From the NCBI GenBank assembly GCA_021817605.1, contig JAKAUN010000013.1:62001-126000 (forward strand): 64,000 nt of DNA, given 5' to 3'. Source of the DNA: Thermoplasmata archaeon. Its GTDB lineage: Archaea > Thermoplasmatota > Thermoplasmata > Lutacidiplasmatales > UBA184. The translations under genes and the position numbers were made by a program. Below the pieces are notes generated by a model. That model was given only the letters and a program-made list of their open reading frames with translations. It was not told the DNA's origin and searched no databases. Below are positions 44,873 to 54,188 of this stretch, in pieces; positions within the stretch are counted from its first letter, which is position 1; each line of letters starts with the position of its first letter.

Positions 44873-46053
44873 GCTGGCCTTTCTCCCACGAGCGCGCTCT
44901 CGAGCGTCGAGAGCTTCACCAGCGTCTCCTTGAACTCGCGTGCCGGCTCGCTGCGGTGGACGATGCCCGCACCCGCCGCGGTGTACATCGTCCGTCCCGA
45001 GGCGAAGGCGGAGCGGATCGCGAGAGCCCAGGTCGCCCGCCGACCCGGCAGAAGGAGGCCGACCGTCCCGGCGTAGGGCCCGCGCCAGCTCGCCTCCTCC
45101 TCGCGAAGCAGCTCGACCGCGCGTATCTTCGGCGCCCCGCTCACCGTGCCCGCGGGGAACGTCGACGCAAGGACCTCCCACGGCCCCTCCGAGACGGGAA
45201 GCCCTGCTCCCACCCGGCTGACGAGGTGGACCAGCCGGGCGTAGCGCTCGGGTCGCTCGCGGAAGACCAGCCGGACCGATCCGACGCGGGCGATCCGTCC
45301 CAAGTCGTTCCGGGCGAGGTCGACGAGCATACGGTGCTCGGCGAGCTCCTTCGGATCCGAGCGGAGAGGGAGCCGGCGCCGCCGCGGGCCGGACGGGATC
45401 GTCCCCGCGATCGGGTCGACGTAGGCCCGGCTCCCGGCGACCTCCGCCACCGACTCCGGGCTCGCGCCGACGATCTCGCGATCGCCGAACTTGAGGTAGT
45501 AGAAGAACGCGTAGCGCTCTGCCCGTCGAAGGATGGCGGCGCGCGCAAGCAGATCGTCCGGGCGCGGCCAGGAGCGACGATGCGACAGGACGACCTGGAA
45601 CGCCTCGCCCGCCCGAATCTCCTCGACGAGGCGACGCACGCTGCGCTCGAACCGCGCGCGGGGCAGGGTGTCGGAGACCGGGCGTCGTCGGGTCCGCCCC
45701 AGCGCTATCGGGCGGGGGGGCCTCACCCAGCGCGCGGACCGCACCCGTCGGGCGAGGGCGAGCTCCCCGAGGGGGAAAGGCGAACCGGCGGGAAAGCGCC
45801 GGAGGGCTGGCTCGAAGAGGCCGACCGCGTCGAAGCCGACGTAGCCTACGACCGCGCCTCCGCGGCTAAGGTGCCGATCCGAGCGGCGGCGCAGCTCGGG
45901 GAGCTGGCTCGCTCGGTCGACGACGAGCGTTTCGGCGTGGTCGTGGAACCACCACGCGGTGGAGGCGCTGCCCCTCCGTCCCCCGCCCTCGAAGTAGCCG
46001 GCGACCTCCGAGGAGGGAGCGTCGCGCGAGAATGCCTCCCACGGGTCGATCAC
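44869..46053 (-). CDS. trpE: Anthranilate synthase component I
   Basis: The 394-residue chorismate-binding enzyme makes anthranilate with TrpG. Conserved blocks are GEAFQVVLSHR, YYLKFGDREIVGASPES, DPIAGTIPSG, ELAEHRMLVDLARNDLGR, STFPAGTVSGAPKIRAVE, and YTAAGAGIVHRSEP. It is shorter than typical TrpE (450-500) because of a short N-terminal domain. The Ser-rich feedback site for tryptophan in that domain is not clear by eye. GTG start overlaps the lysC stop. Confidence 0.93.
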   Translation of the reverse strand: MIDPWEAFSRDAPSSEVAGYFEGGGRRGSASTAWWFHDHAETLVVDRASQLPELRRRSDRHLSRGGAVVGYVGFDAVGLFEPALRRFPAGSPFPLGELALARRVRSARWVRPPRPIALGRTRRRPVSDTLPRARFERSVRRLVEEIRAGEAFQVVLSHRRSWPRPDDLLARAAILRRAERYAFFYYLKFGDREIVGASPESVAEVAGSRAYVDPIAGTIPSGPRRRRLPLRSDPKELAEHRMLVDLARNDLGRIARVGSVRLVFRERPERYARLVHLVSRVGAGLPVSEGPWEVLASTFPAGTVSGAPKIRAVELLREEEASWRGPYAGTVGLLLPGRRATWALAIRSAFASGRTMYTAAGAGIVHRSEPAREFKETLVKLSTLESALVGERPA

Positions 46054-47372
46054 GCCTCCCTCCGCTCGACGAGCGCCCGGTGGAGGGCGCCGACGACCGA
46101 CCGGCCGTGCGCTTCGGGGACCGCAAGCGAGAGCGCCCGCGGGGTCGCGCTGAACCCCTGGGCTCCGCGGACCGCCTCGGAAGGAAGCCGGTCCAGGTCG
46201 TCAAGGACCCTGTCTCCGATGACCGTCACGAGCGCGACCTGGTGCGGCCCGTCGAGGACGGCGGCGTCGTCCGTCGTCATCGGGCGAAGCGCCGTGACGA
46301 GTCGCTTGGCTCCGTTCGGCTCGACGACGAGGCAGAGCAGGGCCGAGGAGGTGAACAGCTGGACGACGTTGACCTGCGAGCGCGCGAGGCGCTCGGAGAC
46401 CTCCGCGACGACCCCGGGGCGCTGGCGTCCTCCGGGGACCCTCAGGCGGAACATCCTCAACGGCCGAAGGAGCGTGATCGCCCGGTTGCGTCGCCGCGGG
46501 TCACCCGGACCGATGGTCGTGGAGACCGTCGGGTCGTCCAGCGAGCGGACCTTGAGGCGGATGCCGTGGGCCCGCGCCGGTTCGATCGTGAGCGGGTGAA
46601 GCACCCGGGCGCCGAACTGGGCGAGCTCCTCCGCCTCCTCGTACGAGAGCTCCGGAAGAGGACGGGCCGACGGGACCTCCCGCGGGTCGGCCGAGAAGAC
46701 GGCGACATTGCGCTTGACGAGCTCGACCCGACGGGCGCCGAGCAAGGCGGCGATGCCGGTCGCGGCGTAGTCCGAGCCCCCACGCCCTAAGGTCGCCACC
46801 CGTCCCTCGAGGCTGCGGCCGAAGTAGCCGGTGACGACCGGGACCTCCCCTCGAGCGAGCAGCCGGCCGAGCCCGCGGCGCACGGCGGTCCGGGAGCGGT
46901 CGAGCAGCAGGCAGGAGGCTCCGTAGGCGTTGTCGGTGATGAGGCCCAGGTGGTCCGCCTCGACAGGGGTCGCCGGGATGCCTGCCGCGGCGAGCCGCCC
47001 GGCGACCCAGTGCACGGCGAGACGCTCTCCCTGGCTCAGGAGGCGGTCGGATCGCGGTCCGTCCGGCGCGCCGTCCGACTCGAGATCGCGCAGAAGACGG
47101 CCGGTGCGCTCGAGCTGCCGCTGCCCGGCCACGGAGAGCTCGGGGTGGCGTCGGGCGAGCTCGAGGTACACCCGGCGGTGCTCGGCGGCCGATCGGGGGC
47201 GTGCCAGCGCTCCCTGAAGAAGGTCCGTGACGCCCTCTCTCGCCGAGACGACCAGGACGAGCCCGTCCCCTCCCTCGCGCAGGGCGCGCACGTAGCCTAC
47301 GACTCGCTCGGGCTCCTCGAGCGATGCCCCGCCGAACTTGGCGACGGTGGGCGGTGGGCCGGACCCCCTCAT
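46050..47372 (-). CDS. lysC: Aspartate kinase
   Basis: The 440-residue kinase phosphorylates aspartate. It has VAKFGGASLEEPERV at the N-terminus, VVTGYFGRSLEGRVATLGRGGSDYAATGIA with the kinase core, VFSADPREVP, and QFGARVLHPLTIEPA. Two C-terminal ACT-type regulatory domains follow (FRLRVPGGRQRPGVVAEV, then HQVALVTVIGD). Placed next to asd inside the aromatic operon, it provides aspartate semialdehyde, the amino donor-derived precursor used by the first step of the archaeal shikimate route, as well as Thr/Met/Lys precursors. Confidence 0.93.
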   Translation of the reverse strand: MRGSGPPPTVAKFGGASLEEPERVVGYVRALREGGDGLVLVVSAREGVTDLLQGALARPRSAAEHRRVYLELARRHPELSVAGQRQLERTGRLLRDLESDGAPDGPRSDRLLSQGERLAVHWVAGRLAAAGIPATPVEADHLGLITDNAYGASCLLLDRSRTAVRRGLGRLLARGEVPVVTGYFGRSLEGRVATLGRGGSDYAATGIAALLGARRVELVKRNVAVFSADPREVPSARPLPELSYEEAEELAQFGARVLHPLTIEPARAHGIRLKVRSLDDPTVSTTIGPGDPRRRNRAITLLRPLRMFRLRVPGGRQRPGVVAEVSERLARSQVNVVQLFTSSALLCLVVEPNGAKRLVTALRPMTTDDAAVLDGPHQVALVTVIGDRVLDDLDRLPSEAVRGAQGFSATPRALSLAVPEAHGRSVVGALHRALVERREA

Positions 47373-48442
47373 GCACCCCCGGAAGGGATCCGTCCCTCGT
47401 GGAGCGCGAGCTCGGCGTTGAGCACCGAACCGCCGGCGCCACCGCGCACGGCGTTGTGCGAGAGGACGAAGAACCTCAGATACGGGGGCGACCAGCGGAC
47501 CCTTCCGACGACCACCGCCATGCCCCGGGCCCGGGCGGGCTCCCCCGCCCAGCGGTCGCGGAGCGGCTGGGGGCGGTCCGGCTCGGCACGGAGGACGACC
47601 GGCGGATGCGGCGCCGTCGGGAGCTCGCGGCCCGCTAGCGGGTCGAAGGAGCGCCACGCCCCGAGGATCTCGGAGAGCGTCGGCCGTCGCCGGGTCTCGA
47701 CCGTCACGGCCTCGAGGTGCCCCTCCCGGGTCCCCACCCGGGCGCAGTGGACGACGGTCGGGAGGCGGAGCGGCCGGATGCGCCCGGCCACGAGCCGTCC
47801 GAGCATTCGTGAGGTCTCCTGCTCGACCTTCTCCTCCTCCTCGCGGATGAACGGCACGACGTTGTCGGTGATCGCGAGCGAGGGGACCCCGGGGTAGCCG
47901 GCTCCCGAGAGCGCCTGGTAGGTTGCCACATGCAGCGCCGTCGGCCGCAAGAGCGGGACGAGCGGGGCGAGAGCGACCACGAGCCCAGCCGCCGAGCAGT
48001 TCGGGTTGGTCACCAGGATCCCCCGACCGGGACGCGGGCGCGGAAGGAGGCCGAGATGCGCCGCGTTCACCTCGGGCACGAGGAGCGGCAGGCCCGCGTC
48101 CATTCGGTGGTCCGAGGCATTGGAGAAGACCGAGACCCCGCGTCGAACGAGCTCGCTCTCGAACGCCCCGGCCGTCCCGGAGGGGAGGGCCGAGAAGACG
48201 ACACGGACCCCCGAGCGCGCGAGTCCTGCCGGGGTCCCTCGGCGCAGCCTCTCGGAAGCGAGCGCCGCCGGCGGGGCTTCCGCAAGCTGCCAGAGCTCCT
48301 CGAGCCGACGGCCCTCGGAACGCTCCCCCCCGACGAGGAGGGGGGAGGCGAAGCGCGGGTGGTCGGCGAGCAGCCGGACGAAGTGTTGCCCGATGTAGCC
48401 TCCCGCTCCGAGGATGGCCGTCGGGATAGGGTCGCGGCTCAT
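47369..48442 (-). CDS. asd: Aspartate-semialdehyde dehydrogenase
   Basis: The 357-residue NADP-dependent enzyme reduces aspartyl phosphate. It has the nucleotide-binding ILGAGGYIGQHFVRLL, FSALPSG, TNPNCSAAG with catalytic C149, the substrate segment TYQALSGAG, and a His motif in VVHCARVGTREGH. It is of the archaeal/fungal type. It overlaps aroC and lysC by 4 nt each. Confidence 0.94.
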   Translation of the reverse strand: MSRDPIPTAILGAGGYIGQHFVRLLADHPRFASPLLVGGERSEGRRLEELWQLAEAPPAALASERLRRGTPAGLARSGVRVVFSALPSGTAGAFESELVRRGVSVFSNASDHRMDAGLPLLVPEVNAAHLGLLPRPRPGRGILVTNPNCSAAGLVVALAPLVPLLRPTALHVATYQALSGAGYPGVPSLAITDNVVPFIREEEEKVEQETSRMLGRLVAGRIRPLRLPTVVHCARVGTREGHLEAVTVETRRRPTLSEILGAWRSFDPLAGRELPTAPHPPVVLRAEPDRPQPLRDRWAGEPARARGMAVVVGRVRWSPPYLRFFVLSHNAVRGGAGGSVLNAELALHEGRIPSGGA

Positions 48443-49524
48443 GCGAGGAAACCTCCCCGCAGCGCGAGGTCGGCGAGTGCGATAGCGGTCACGGCCTCGA
48501 GGACGACCACGGCCCGGGGGACGATGCAGGGGTCGTGGCGGCCGGTCACGACGAGCTCGGTCGCCTTTCGGGTCCGGAGGTTGACGGTCCGCTGGGCCCG
48601 AGCGATCGAGGAGGTCGGTTTGACCGCCGCCCGGAAGACGATCGGCATCCCGGTGGCGAGCCCACCTAGGATCCCTCCGGCGTGGTTGGTCGTGGTCCGC
48701 AGGCTATCGCCCTCGAGGACGAACGGGTCGTTGTGCTCGCTGCCTCGCATGCGTGAGGCGCGAAAGCCGGCGCCGAACTCGATCGCCTTGACGGCCGGGA
48801 CGCTGAACACCGCGTGGGAGATCACGCTCTCTATCGAGTCGAAGAACGGCTCGCCGAGACCGACCGGCACCCCCGTCACGCGTACCTCGACGATCCCTCC
48901 CACGCTGTCGCCGTCCCGTCGGGCCGAGGCGATCTCCTCTTCCATTCGGCGCGAGGCCTCGGGATCGGGAGAACCGACCTCGTGCTCCGCCGCGTGGCGG
49001 GCGATCTCCTCGAGGGGCGCCTCCTCGGGGACGGGCGCATCGACCGGGCCGATCGCGCGCGTGAACGCCGCAAGACGGATCCCTCGCGGGGCGAGGAGGC
49101 CGCGGGCTACGGCGCCGGCGATGACGAGGCCGACCGTCATCCGTCCGGAGAAGATGCCTCCCCCGGAGAGGTCGGCCCCCTCGCCGAGGCGGACCCGAGC
49201 CGGGTAGTCCGCATGCCCCGGTCGGGGAGTGTCGCGCATCTTGTCGTAGGGGGCTCTTTGGACGTCCTCGTTGGCGACATGGGCCCGGAAGGTCCCCCCG
49301 TCCGCCCGACCCTCCACGACCCCCCGGTCGATCACGAGGCGATCGTCCTCCTGGCGCCGTGTCGCCAGCCGACGGCCCACGGGCCGCCGACGGTCGAGAT
49401 CGGCCTGGATCGCGCCGGCGTCGATGGGGGTGCCTTTCGGGAGCCCGTCGATCGTCACCCCGACCTCGGGGCCATGGCTCGAGCCGAAGATCCCGACACG
49501 GAAGCGTTGGCCGAACTCCATCAT
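48439..49524 (-). CDS. aroC: Chorismate synthase
   Basis: The 361-residue FMN-dependent enzyme makes chorismate from EPSP. Diagnostic motifs are FGSSHGPEVGVTIDGLP, MRDTPRPGHADYPARVR, SGGGIFSGRMTVGLVIAGAVA, FRASRMRGSEHND and TTTNHAGGILGGLATG. The start ATGATG at 49524 overlaps the aroA stop. Confidence 0.96.
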   Translation of the reverse strand: MMEFGQRFRVGIFGSSHGPEVGVTIDGLPKGTPIDAGAIQADLDRRRPVGRRLATRRQEDDRLVIDRGVVEGRADGGTFRAHVANEDVQRAPYDKMRDTPRPGHADYPARVRLGEGADLSGGGIFSGRMTVGLVIAGAVARGLLAPRGIRLAAFTRAIGPVDAPVPEEAPLEEIARHAAEHEVGSPDPEASRRMEEEIASARRDGDSVGGIVEVRVTGVPVGLGEPFFDSIESVISHAVFSVPAVKAIEFGAGFRASRMRGSEHNDPFVLEGDSLRTTTNHAGGILGGLATGMPIVFRAAVKPTSSIARAQRTVNLRTRKATELVVTGRHDPCIVPRAVVVLEAVTAIALADLALRGGFLA

Positions 49525-50798
49525 GCGGGGCCGATCCTGCCGCCGAGCGCCTCGAGCGCCCCGAAGAATCCGGGAAACGATTTGCCCACCGAGGCGGCCT
49601 CGCCGATCTCGCTGGGACGGTCCGACGCAAGCGCGCCGACCGCCGCGCTCATCACGAGACGGTGGTCGTGGGAGACGAACCGACGCAGCGGGCGCGGGAG
49701 GGCCGTCCCCTCGATGACGAGGCGACGCTCCGAGAGCCGCGCCCGGCCCCCCATCGCACGAACCAGCCGCGCGGTCTCCCGCCGTCGGTCCGACTCCTTT
49801 CCCGCCGCGTGGGCGGCCCCGGTGAGGACGCTGCGTCCCGCCGCCGCCGCAGCTAGGACCCCGGCGAGGGGGTAGAGGTCCGGCGCGTCGTCGAGATCGA
49901 AGGCGAACGGGCGTCGCAGCCCGGCCGCGACCCGGACGCGGTGCGAAGTGCGACGCACGGAGGCCCCGTAGCTCTCGAGGAGGTCGAGGACGGCGAGGTC
50001 GGCCTGGGGCCATCGGGCCGGGATCCCTTCCACGTCGACCGAGCCGCCAGCGAGCGCCGCGGCGGCCCAGAGGTAGGCCGCCGAGGAGGCGTCGCCGGGA
50101 ATCGTCGTCACGCCGCCGTGGTAGGTTTGCCCTCCAGGAAGGAAGAAACCGCGGAGCTCCCGGCGCACGCGAACGCCGCGGTCGGCGAGGACGGCCAGTG
50201 TCGCCTCCACGTACGGCTCCGAGACCGCCTGACCGCTCAAGGCGATGCGGGAGCTGGGCGACGCCACCGGCAACGCGAGAAGGAGGGCCGAGGTGAACTG
50301 CGAGCTCCGCGACGGGTCGAGGCGCGCGACCCCCCCGTGGATCGGCCCGCGCAGCCGAAGGGGGAGCGACGCCGCTCCTCCGGGGGACTCTACCAAGGCG
50401 CCGAGCTCGCCCAGAGCGCCGAGGAGCGGTTGCATCGGTCGGCGGGGGAGCCGACCCGAGCCGACGAACCGGTACGGGCTGCTCTGGAGGGCCGCGAGGG
50501 CGCTCGCGAACCGTAGCGTGGTCCCTGACTCGCCGCAGTCCACGGTCCGCACGCGGCGTGGGCGGCGCTCCTCGGCGGGGGTGATCGTCCAGGTCCCGCG
50601 GCGGAGGCGGAGACGCGAGCCGAGGACGCCGACGGCGCGCGCGGTGCGTAGCGTATCGTCCGAGACCAAGGGCCGCCGGATCGTGGTCGCACGATCGGCG
50701 AGATGGGCAGCGGCCAGGGCCCGGTGGGTGTAGCTCTTGGAGGGAGGGGCGAGGAGCCTGCCGCCCACCGGGCCGGGACGCACACACATCCGGCTCAT
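49521..50798 (-). CDS. aroA: 5-enolpyruvylshikimate-3-phosphate synthase
   Basis: The 425-residue enzyme adds enolpyruvate to shikimate 3-phosphate. It has LLAPPSKSYTHRALAAAHLA with the shikimate and PEP-binding Lys/Ser, DCGESGTTLRFASALAAL, FVGSGRLPRRPMQPLLGAL, SSQFTSALLLALP, IPGDASSAAYLW, and HDHRLVMSAAV. The Gly-rich DCGESGT replaces the usual GNAGT motif, as in other archaeal forms. The in-frame extension to 50966 lies inside aroK; ATG at 50798 overlaps its stop. Confidence 0.95.
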   Translation of the reverse strand: MSRMCVRPGPVGGRLLAPPSKSYTHRALAAAHLADRATTIRRPLVSDDTLRTARAVGVLGSRLRLRRGTWTITPAEERRPRRVRTVDCGESGTTLRFASALAALQSSPYRFVGSGRLPRRPMQPLLGALGELGALVESPGGAASLPLRLRGPIHGGVARLDPSRSSQFTSALLLALPVASPSSRIALSGQAVSEPYVEATLAVLADRGVRVRRELRGFFLPGGQTYHGGVTTIPGDASSAAYLWAAAALAGGSVDVEGIPARWPQADLAVLDLLESYGASVRRTSHRVRVAAGLRRPFAFDLDDAPDLYPLAGVLAAAAAGRSVLTGAAHAAGKESDRRRETARLVRAMGGRARLSERRLVIEGTALPRPLRRFVSHDHRLVMSAAVGALASDRPSEIGEAASVGKSFPGFFGALEALGGRIGPA

Positions 50799-51670
50799 CG
50801 TGCCTCCGCCTCCGGCGGCGAGGTCGACAGGGCGACAGAACGCGTCATCCCACCCGTGGCAGGGAATACGGTGGAAAACGTCGAGAGGAGGTTCTCGGGG
50901 ACCACTGCCGCGAAGGCGGGGCCCATCCCGCTCGTACCCGACGCGAGAGCGCCGCGGCGCCGGCACTCCGCCCGGAGCCCGCCGTATCGATAGCCCATGA
51001 CCCGTTCTACGAGTTCGGAGTTCTGTCCCATCGCCTCGGCCCAGTCCCCCCGGAGGAGCAGGGGGAGGATCTCCCGCGCCGCGGGAGCCTCGGCGGCGAA
51101 CCGCTCCCGGAGCGCCGGCGAGGGTGCATGTTCCCCGACGGGGATCCAGAGCACAACGCCGGCCGCCGAGGGGGCAGGGAGCTCGTGAAGCAGCCGGTCG
51201 GTCGCGTTGTCGGTCACGACGATCCCCGGGCGCACTCCGGCGAGCGCGTCGTCGAAGGCGCCGGTCGCGCTGACCCCCGACTCGCGGGAGACCTGGGCCA
51301 CGAGCCGGGCCACCTCGACCGCGGGAGGCCGGGCACCCACGGCGTCTGCGACCGCTCGTACGACGGCGCTCGCGACGGCGCTCGAGCTCTTGAGGCCGCG
51401 GCCGACGGGGATATCCGAACGGACGGAGAGCTCGGCCCGGCCGTCGGCCGCGTCGCCGAGGTACCGTGCGCGGGCGACCTCGAGAGCCTTACGGACCAGG
51501 GGGGTCGCGGCGGAGGAGGGACGGACGACCGGCTCGGAGCCGTCTCGGCCGTCGCGGTACACGAGCAGCTCGACGGTCGTCTCGAGGCCGATGCCCAGAG
51601 CCGCGCCGATCCCCGAGGGCAGGGCGTTGGCGATCGTGATCGCCGCCGTGGCCCGTCCTACGCCGCGCAT
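50795..51670 (-). CDS. aroK: Shikimate kinase, archaeal GHMP type
   Basis: The 291-residue kinase is unrelated to bacterial AroK and belongs to the GHMP superfamily. It has IANALPSGIGAALGI at the N-terminus, the phosphate loop DIPVGRGLKSSSAVASAVV, SRESGVSATGAFDDALAG, and a C-terminal GTSGMGPAFAAVVP. ATG at 51670 overlaps the aroDE stop by 13 nt. Confidence 0.95.
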   Translation of the reverse strand: MRGVGRATAAITIANALPSGIGAALGIGLETTVELLVYRDGRDGSEPVVRPSSAATPLVRKALEVARARYLGDAADGRAELSVRSDIPVGRGLKSSSAVASAVVRAVADAVGARPPAVEVARLVAQVSRESGVSATGAFDDALAGVRPGIVVTDNATDRLLHELPAPSAAGVVLWIPVGEHAPSPALRERFAAEAPAAREILPLLLRGDWAEAMGQNSELVERVMGYRYGGLRAECRRRGALASGTSGMGPAFAAVVPENLLSTFSTVFPATGGMTRSVALSTSPPEAEAR

Positions 51671-53154
51671 CCACCCTCTCGAAGCGCGGCGGAGAGCAGC
51701 TCGGTCGACGGAGCCGATCCCCACCAGAGCGCGTAGCTGGCCGCCGCCTGGTAGACGAAGAGTCGCCAGCCGTCCTCGTAGGTGGCGCCGGCGCGCTCGG
51801 CCCGTACCCGGAGCAACGGACGGTCGGGAGCGTAGACCCAGTCGAGCACGTGGGTACCCGGACCGAGCAATGGGTCGAGCCGGACGGCGAGCTCACCCGC
51901 ACCGGCACGTCCGACGGTCGTCGCGTGGACGAGCAGGCCGGCCGGCCTCCCCGGCCCTCCCTCGAGCACCCGTGCCCCGAACTCGCGGGCAAGCTCCTGC
52001 GCCGCTGCCGGCCGTCGCGCGGCGATGGTTGCGTCGATCGTGAGAAGGCGCGCGGCGGCGAGCGTCGCCCGCGCCGCTCCTCCGGCCCCAAGGACGGTGA
52101 GCGAGCGGCCGTCCCACCTACCGGACCCACGGAGCTCCTCGAGCCGCCGGAGGACCGCGGAAAGGTCGGTGTTCTCGCCGACCACGGCTCCGTCCTGGAA
52201 GCTGAGGCAGTTGGCGGCGCCGCAGGCGGAGGCGCCGGGCCGGATCTCGCCGGAGGTCTCGAGCGCCGCCCGCTTGAACGGATGGGTCACGTTGAGGCCC
52301 CTAAAGCCGGCCGCGGCCAGCGCCGGGAGGACCCGGACGAACTCCTGCTCGTCCGCGGGCTCCAACGCGACGAAGAGACCCGATCTGCCTTCGGCCCGCA
52401 TCCAGGCGGAGTGGACGGCGGGGCTTCGCGAGTGCAGCACGGGGCGTCCCGCGACGGCAAAGAGCGGGCTCCGTGGCGGTCCGTCCACGAACGGCCGAAG
52501 TCGGTCGAGAGGGACCTGGCTCGCCTCGACCGCGGCCTCTCCGCTGGCCTCGGGCAGCGAGGCGAAGACGAACGGAAAGCCGAACTCCCGCGCGAGGGCC
52601 CGGAGCAGCGGGCCGGAGGGACCGGTGGTGTGCACGACCCGCCGAGAGTCCCGTGATCGGTCGAGGAGGGGGACGAGGACCTCGAAGAGCTCGGTGAGGG
52701 TTGCGGGAACGACCAGCTTGCCGATCCCCTCGACGCCTCCCAGCTCGCGCAGGCAGCCCTCCCAGCTCCGGACCGAGCCGGGACCGGGATGGACGGAGAT
52801 GATCCGGCCCAGCCGCTCGGCCGGGGGAAGCTCGGGGAGGATCGCGAGGTCGCGTCGGAGCTCGAGGTCGACCCAGCGGAACGGCAGGCGGGCGAGCTCG
52901 AGGAGGATCTCCCGACGCAGGCCGGGGTCCTCCGCCCCGTCCCCTCCTTCGGCCCGGGAGCGGTAGGTGGCGAGGAGCGGCAGCGGGGAGGGGAACAGTC
53001 CCGCCAGCCCCGCGCGCTCGGCCGGAGGAAGGCGGTCGACACGCACCTCGGCGAGGTCCGCACCGGCGGAGACCGCGAGGCCGACCTGGCGGCCCAGCGC
53101 CTCGAGCGAGCGGGCCGGCAAGCTGGTGACGATCGACGGGGCCGCGGGACTCAT
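51658..53154 (-). CDS. aroDE: Fused 3-dehydroquinate dehydratase / shikimate dehydrogenase
   Basis: The 498-residue protein carries out two successive shikimate steps. Residues about 1-215 are a type I dehydratase (AEVRVDRLPP, WVDLELRR, RIISVHPGPG, and a Schiff-base Lys in GIGKLVVPATL). Residues about 225-498 are AroE: LFAVAGRPVLHSRSPAVHSAW for shikimate, GLNVTHPFKRAAL with the catalytic Lys, GENTDLSAVLR, and the NADP-binding LTVLGAGGAARATLAA. The C-terminus has YQAAASYALWWG. The ATG overlaps the dehydroquinate synthase stop. Open frame further upstream lies inside the neighbouring gene. Confidence 0.94.
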   Translation of the reverse strand: MSPAAPSIVTSLPARSLEALGRQVGLAVSAGADLAEVRVDRLPPAERAGLAGLFPSPLPLLATYRSRAEGGDGAEDPGLRREILLELARLPFRWVDLELRRDLAILPELPPAERLGRIISVHPGPGSVRSWEGCLRELGGVEGIGKLVVPATLTELFEVLVPLLDRSRDSRRVVHTTGPSGPLLRALAREFGFPFVFASLPEASGEAAVEASQVPLDRLRPFVDGPPRSPLFAVAGRPVLHSRSPAVHSAWMRAEGRSGLFVALEPADEQEFVRVLPALAAAGFRGLNVTHPFKRAALETSGEIRPGASACGAANCLSFQDGAVVGENTDLSAVLRRLEELRGSGRWDGRSLTVLGAGGAARATLAAARLLTIDATIAARRPAAAQELAREFGARVLEGGPGRPAGLLVHATTVGRAGAGELAVRLDPLLGPGTHVLDWVYAPDRPLLRVRAERAGATYEDGWRLFVYQAAASYALWWGSAPSTELLSAALREGGCAA

Positions 53155-54176
53155 CGCTCCTCGATAGACTCCTCGATCTCGGCACCGAGGTGGCGGGCCG
53201 GCGGCAAACGTACGCCGCGGACCGCATCGCCCGGGGCCAGGTCGGTGAGCGCCCGGCGCCCCTCCTCGGTGCTGAGCCGCACGGTCTCGGCCTCCTGGAG
53301 GAAGACCGTCCGCTCCCGCTCGCCGTCCCGCGCCAGGACGAGCGAGAGCGGACGTCGCTCGATCTTGATCCGCCCGACACGAACGGCGCGTCCCGTGCCG
53401 GAGGCGCCGACCGCGAGGACGGCGTCCCCGGCGGCGAGCTCGGAAAGGTAGCGGGTCGTTCCGTCCGCCATGAGCACGTAGGAGTGCGCCGCTCCCGCGT
53501 TGACACGGAACGGACGCGGACGGCTGAACGACGAGCCCACCGCCTCGCTCGCGACGTGGAACAGGAAGGCGGCGGCGCTGCCCACGAGGAGTCCCTCGTC
53601 CGCCCGCAAAAGGGAGGTGGTGTCGACGATCACGCGGTCGCCGAGGCCGACAGGCCGGACCGACCGGACCTCCGCCGTCGTCCAGGCAAGCGTGGCGGGC
53701 GCGGGCCGGTCGAGAAGCGCCTCGAGCCGGTCGACCTCCTCCGGTCGATGCACCTCCACGACGACGCGATCCGCCCCGTGCTCGAGCGCCCCGAGGGCTG
53801 CGGGCGCCTCCTCCGGGGAGCGCGCGAACGTCCAGAGGCGAAAGCGTCGGCCCCGACGCGCGACCGCCCACTCGAGCGGGATCACCCGGTCGCCCGTCCA
53901 GGCGACCGCGAGCAGGCTGCCGTCCGCGGCCGAAGCGAGGAGGTGCTCGAGCCCGGTGAGATCGGCGATGGGGTGGACCGGGACCGCCGCGGTCTCCCGA
54001 GGGAACCGGAGCCCCTCTCCGTCGCGCAGGACGACCTCCTCCGTCTCCGAGGGGCGGACGGAGGCGCCGGGCCGAAGCACCAAGCGCGAGAACCCCCTTC
54101 TACGGGCCCGCTCGACGATCGCCGCCTCGATAGCAGCGTCGTCCGTGGTCGGAGCGATCGCGACCCGGTCGAGCAT
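53151..54176 (-). CDS. aroB': 3-dehydroquinate synthase II (archaeal)
   Basis: The 341-residue enzyme oxidatively deaminates and cyclises ADH to 3-dehydroquinate with NAD; it is unrelated to bacterial AroB. Family signatures are GDRVIVDTTSLLRADEGLLVGS, SRPRPFRVNAGAAHSYVLM, YLSELAAGDAVLAV, GRIKIERRPLSLV and LQEAETVRL. It starts with ATG 12 nt after the ADH synthase gene. Confidence 0.95.
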   Translation of the reverse strand: MLDRVAIAPTTDDAAIEAAIVERARRRGFSRLVLRPGASVRPSETEEVVLRDGEGLRFPRETAAVPVHPIADLTGLEHLLASAADGSLLAVAWTGDRVIPLEWAVARRGRRFRLWTFARSPEEAPAALGALEHGADRVVVEVHRPEEVDRLEALLDRPAPATLAWTTAEVRSVRPVGLGDRVIVDTTSLLRADEGLLVGSAAAFLFHVASEAVGSSFSRPRPFRVNAGAAHSYVLMADGTTRYLSELAAGDAVLAVGASGTGRAVRVGRIKIERRPLSLVLARDGERERTVFLQEAETVRLSTEEGRRALTDLAPGDAVRGVRLPPARHLGAEIEESIEER

Positions 54177-54188
54177 GGCACGGGCCCC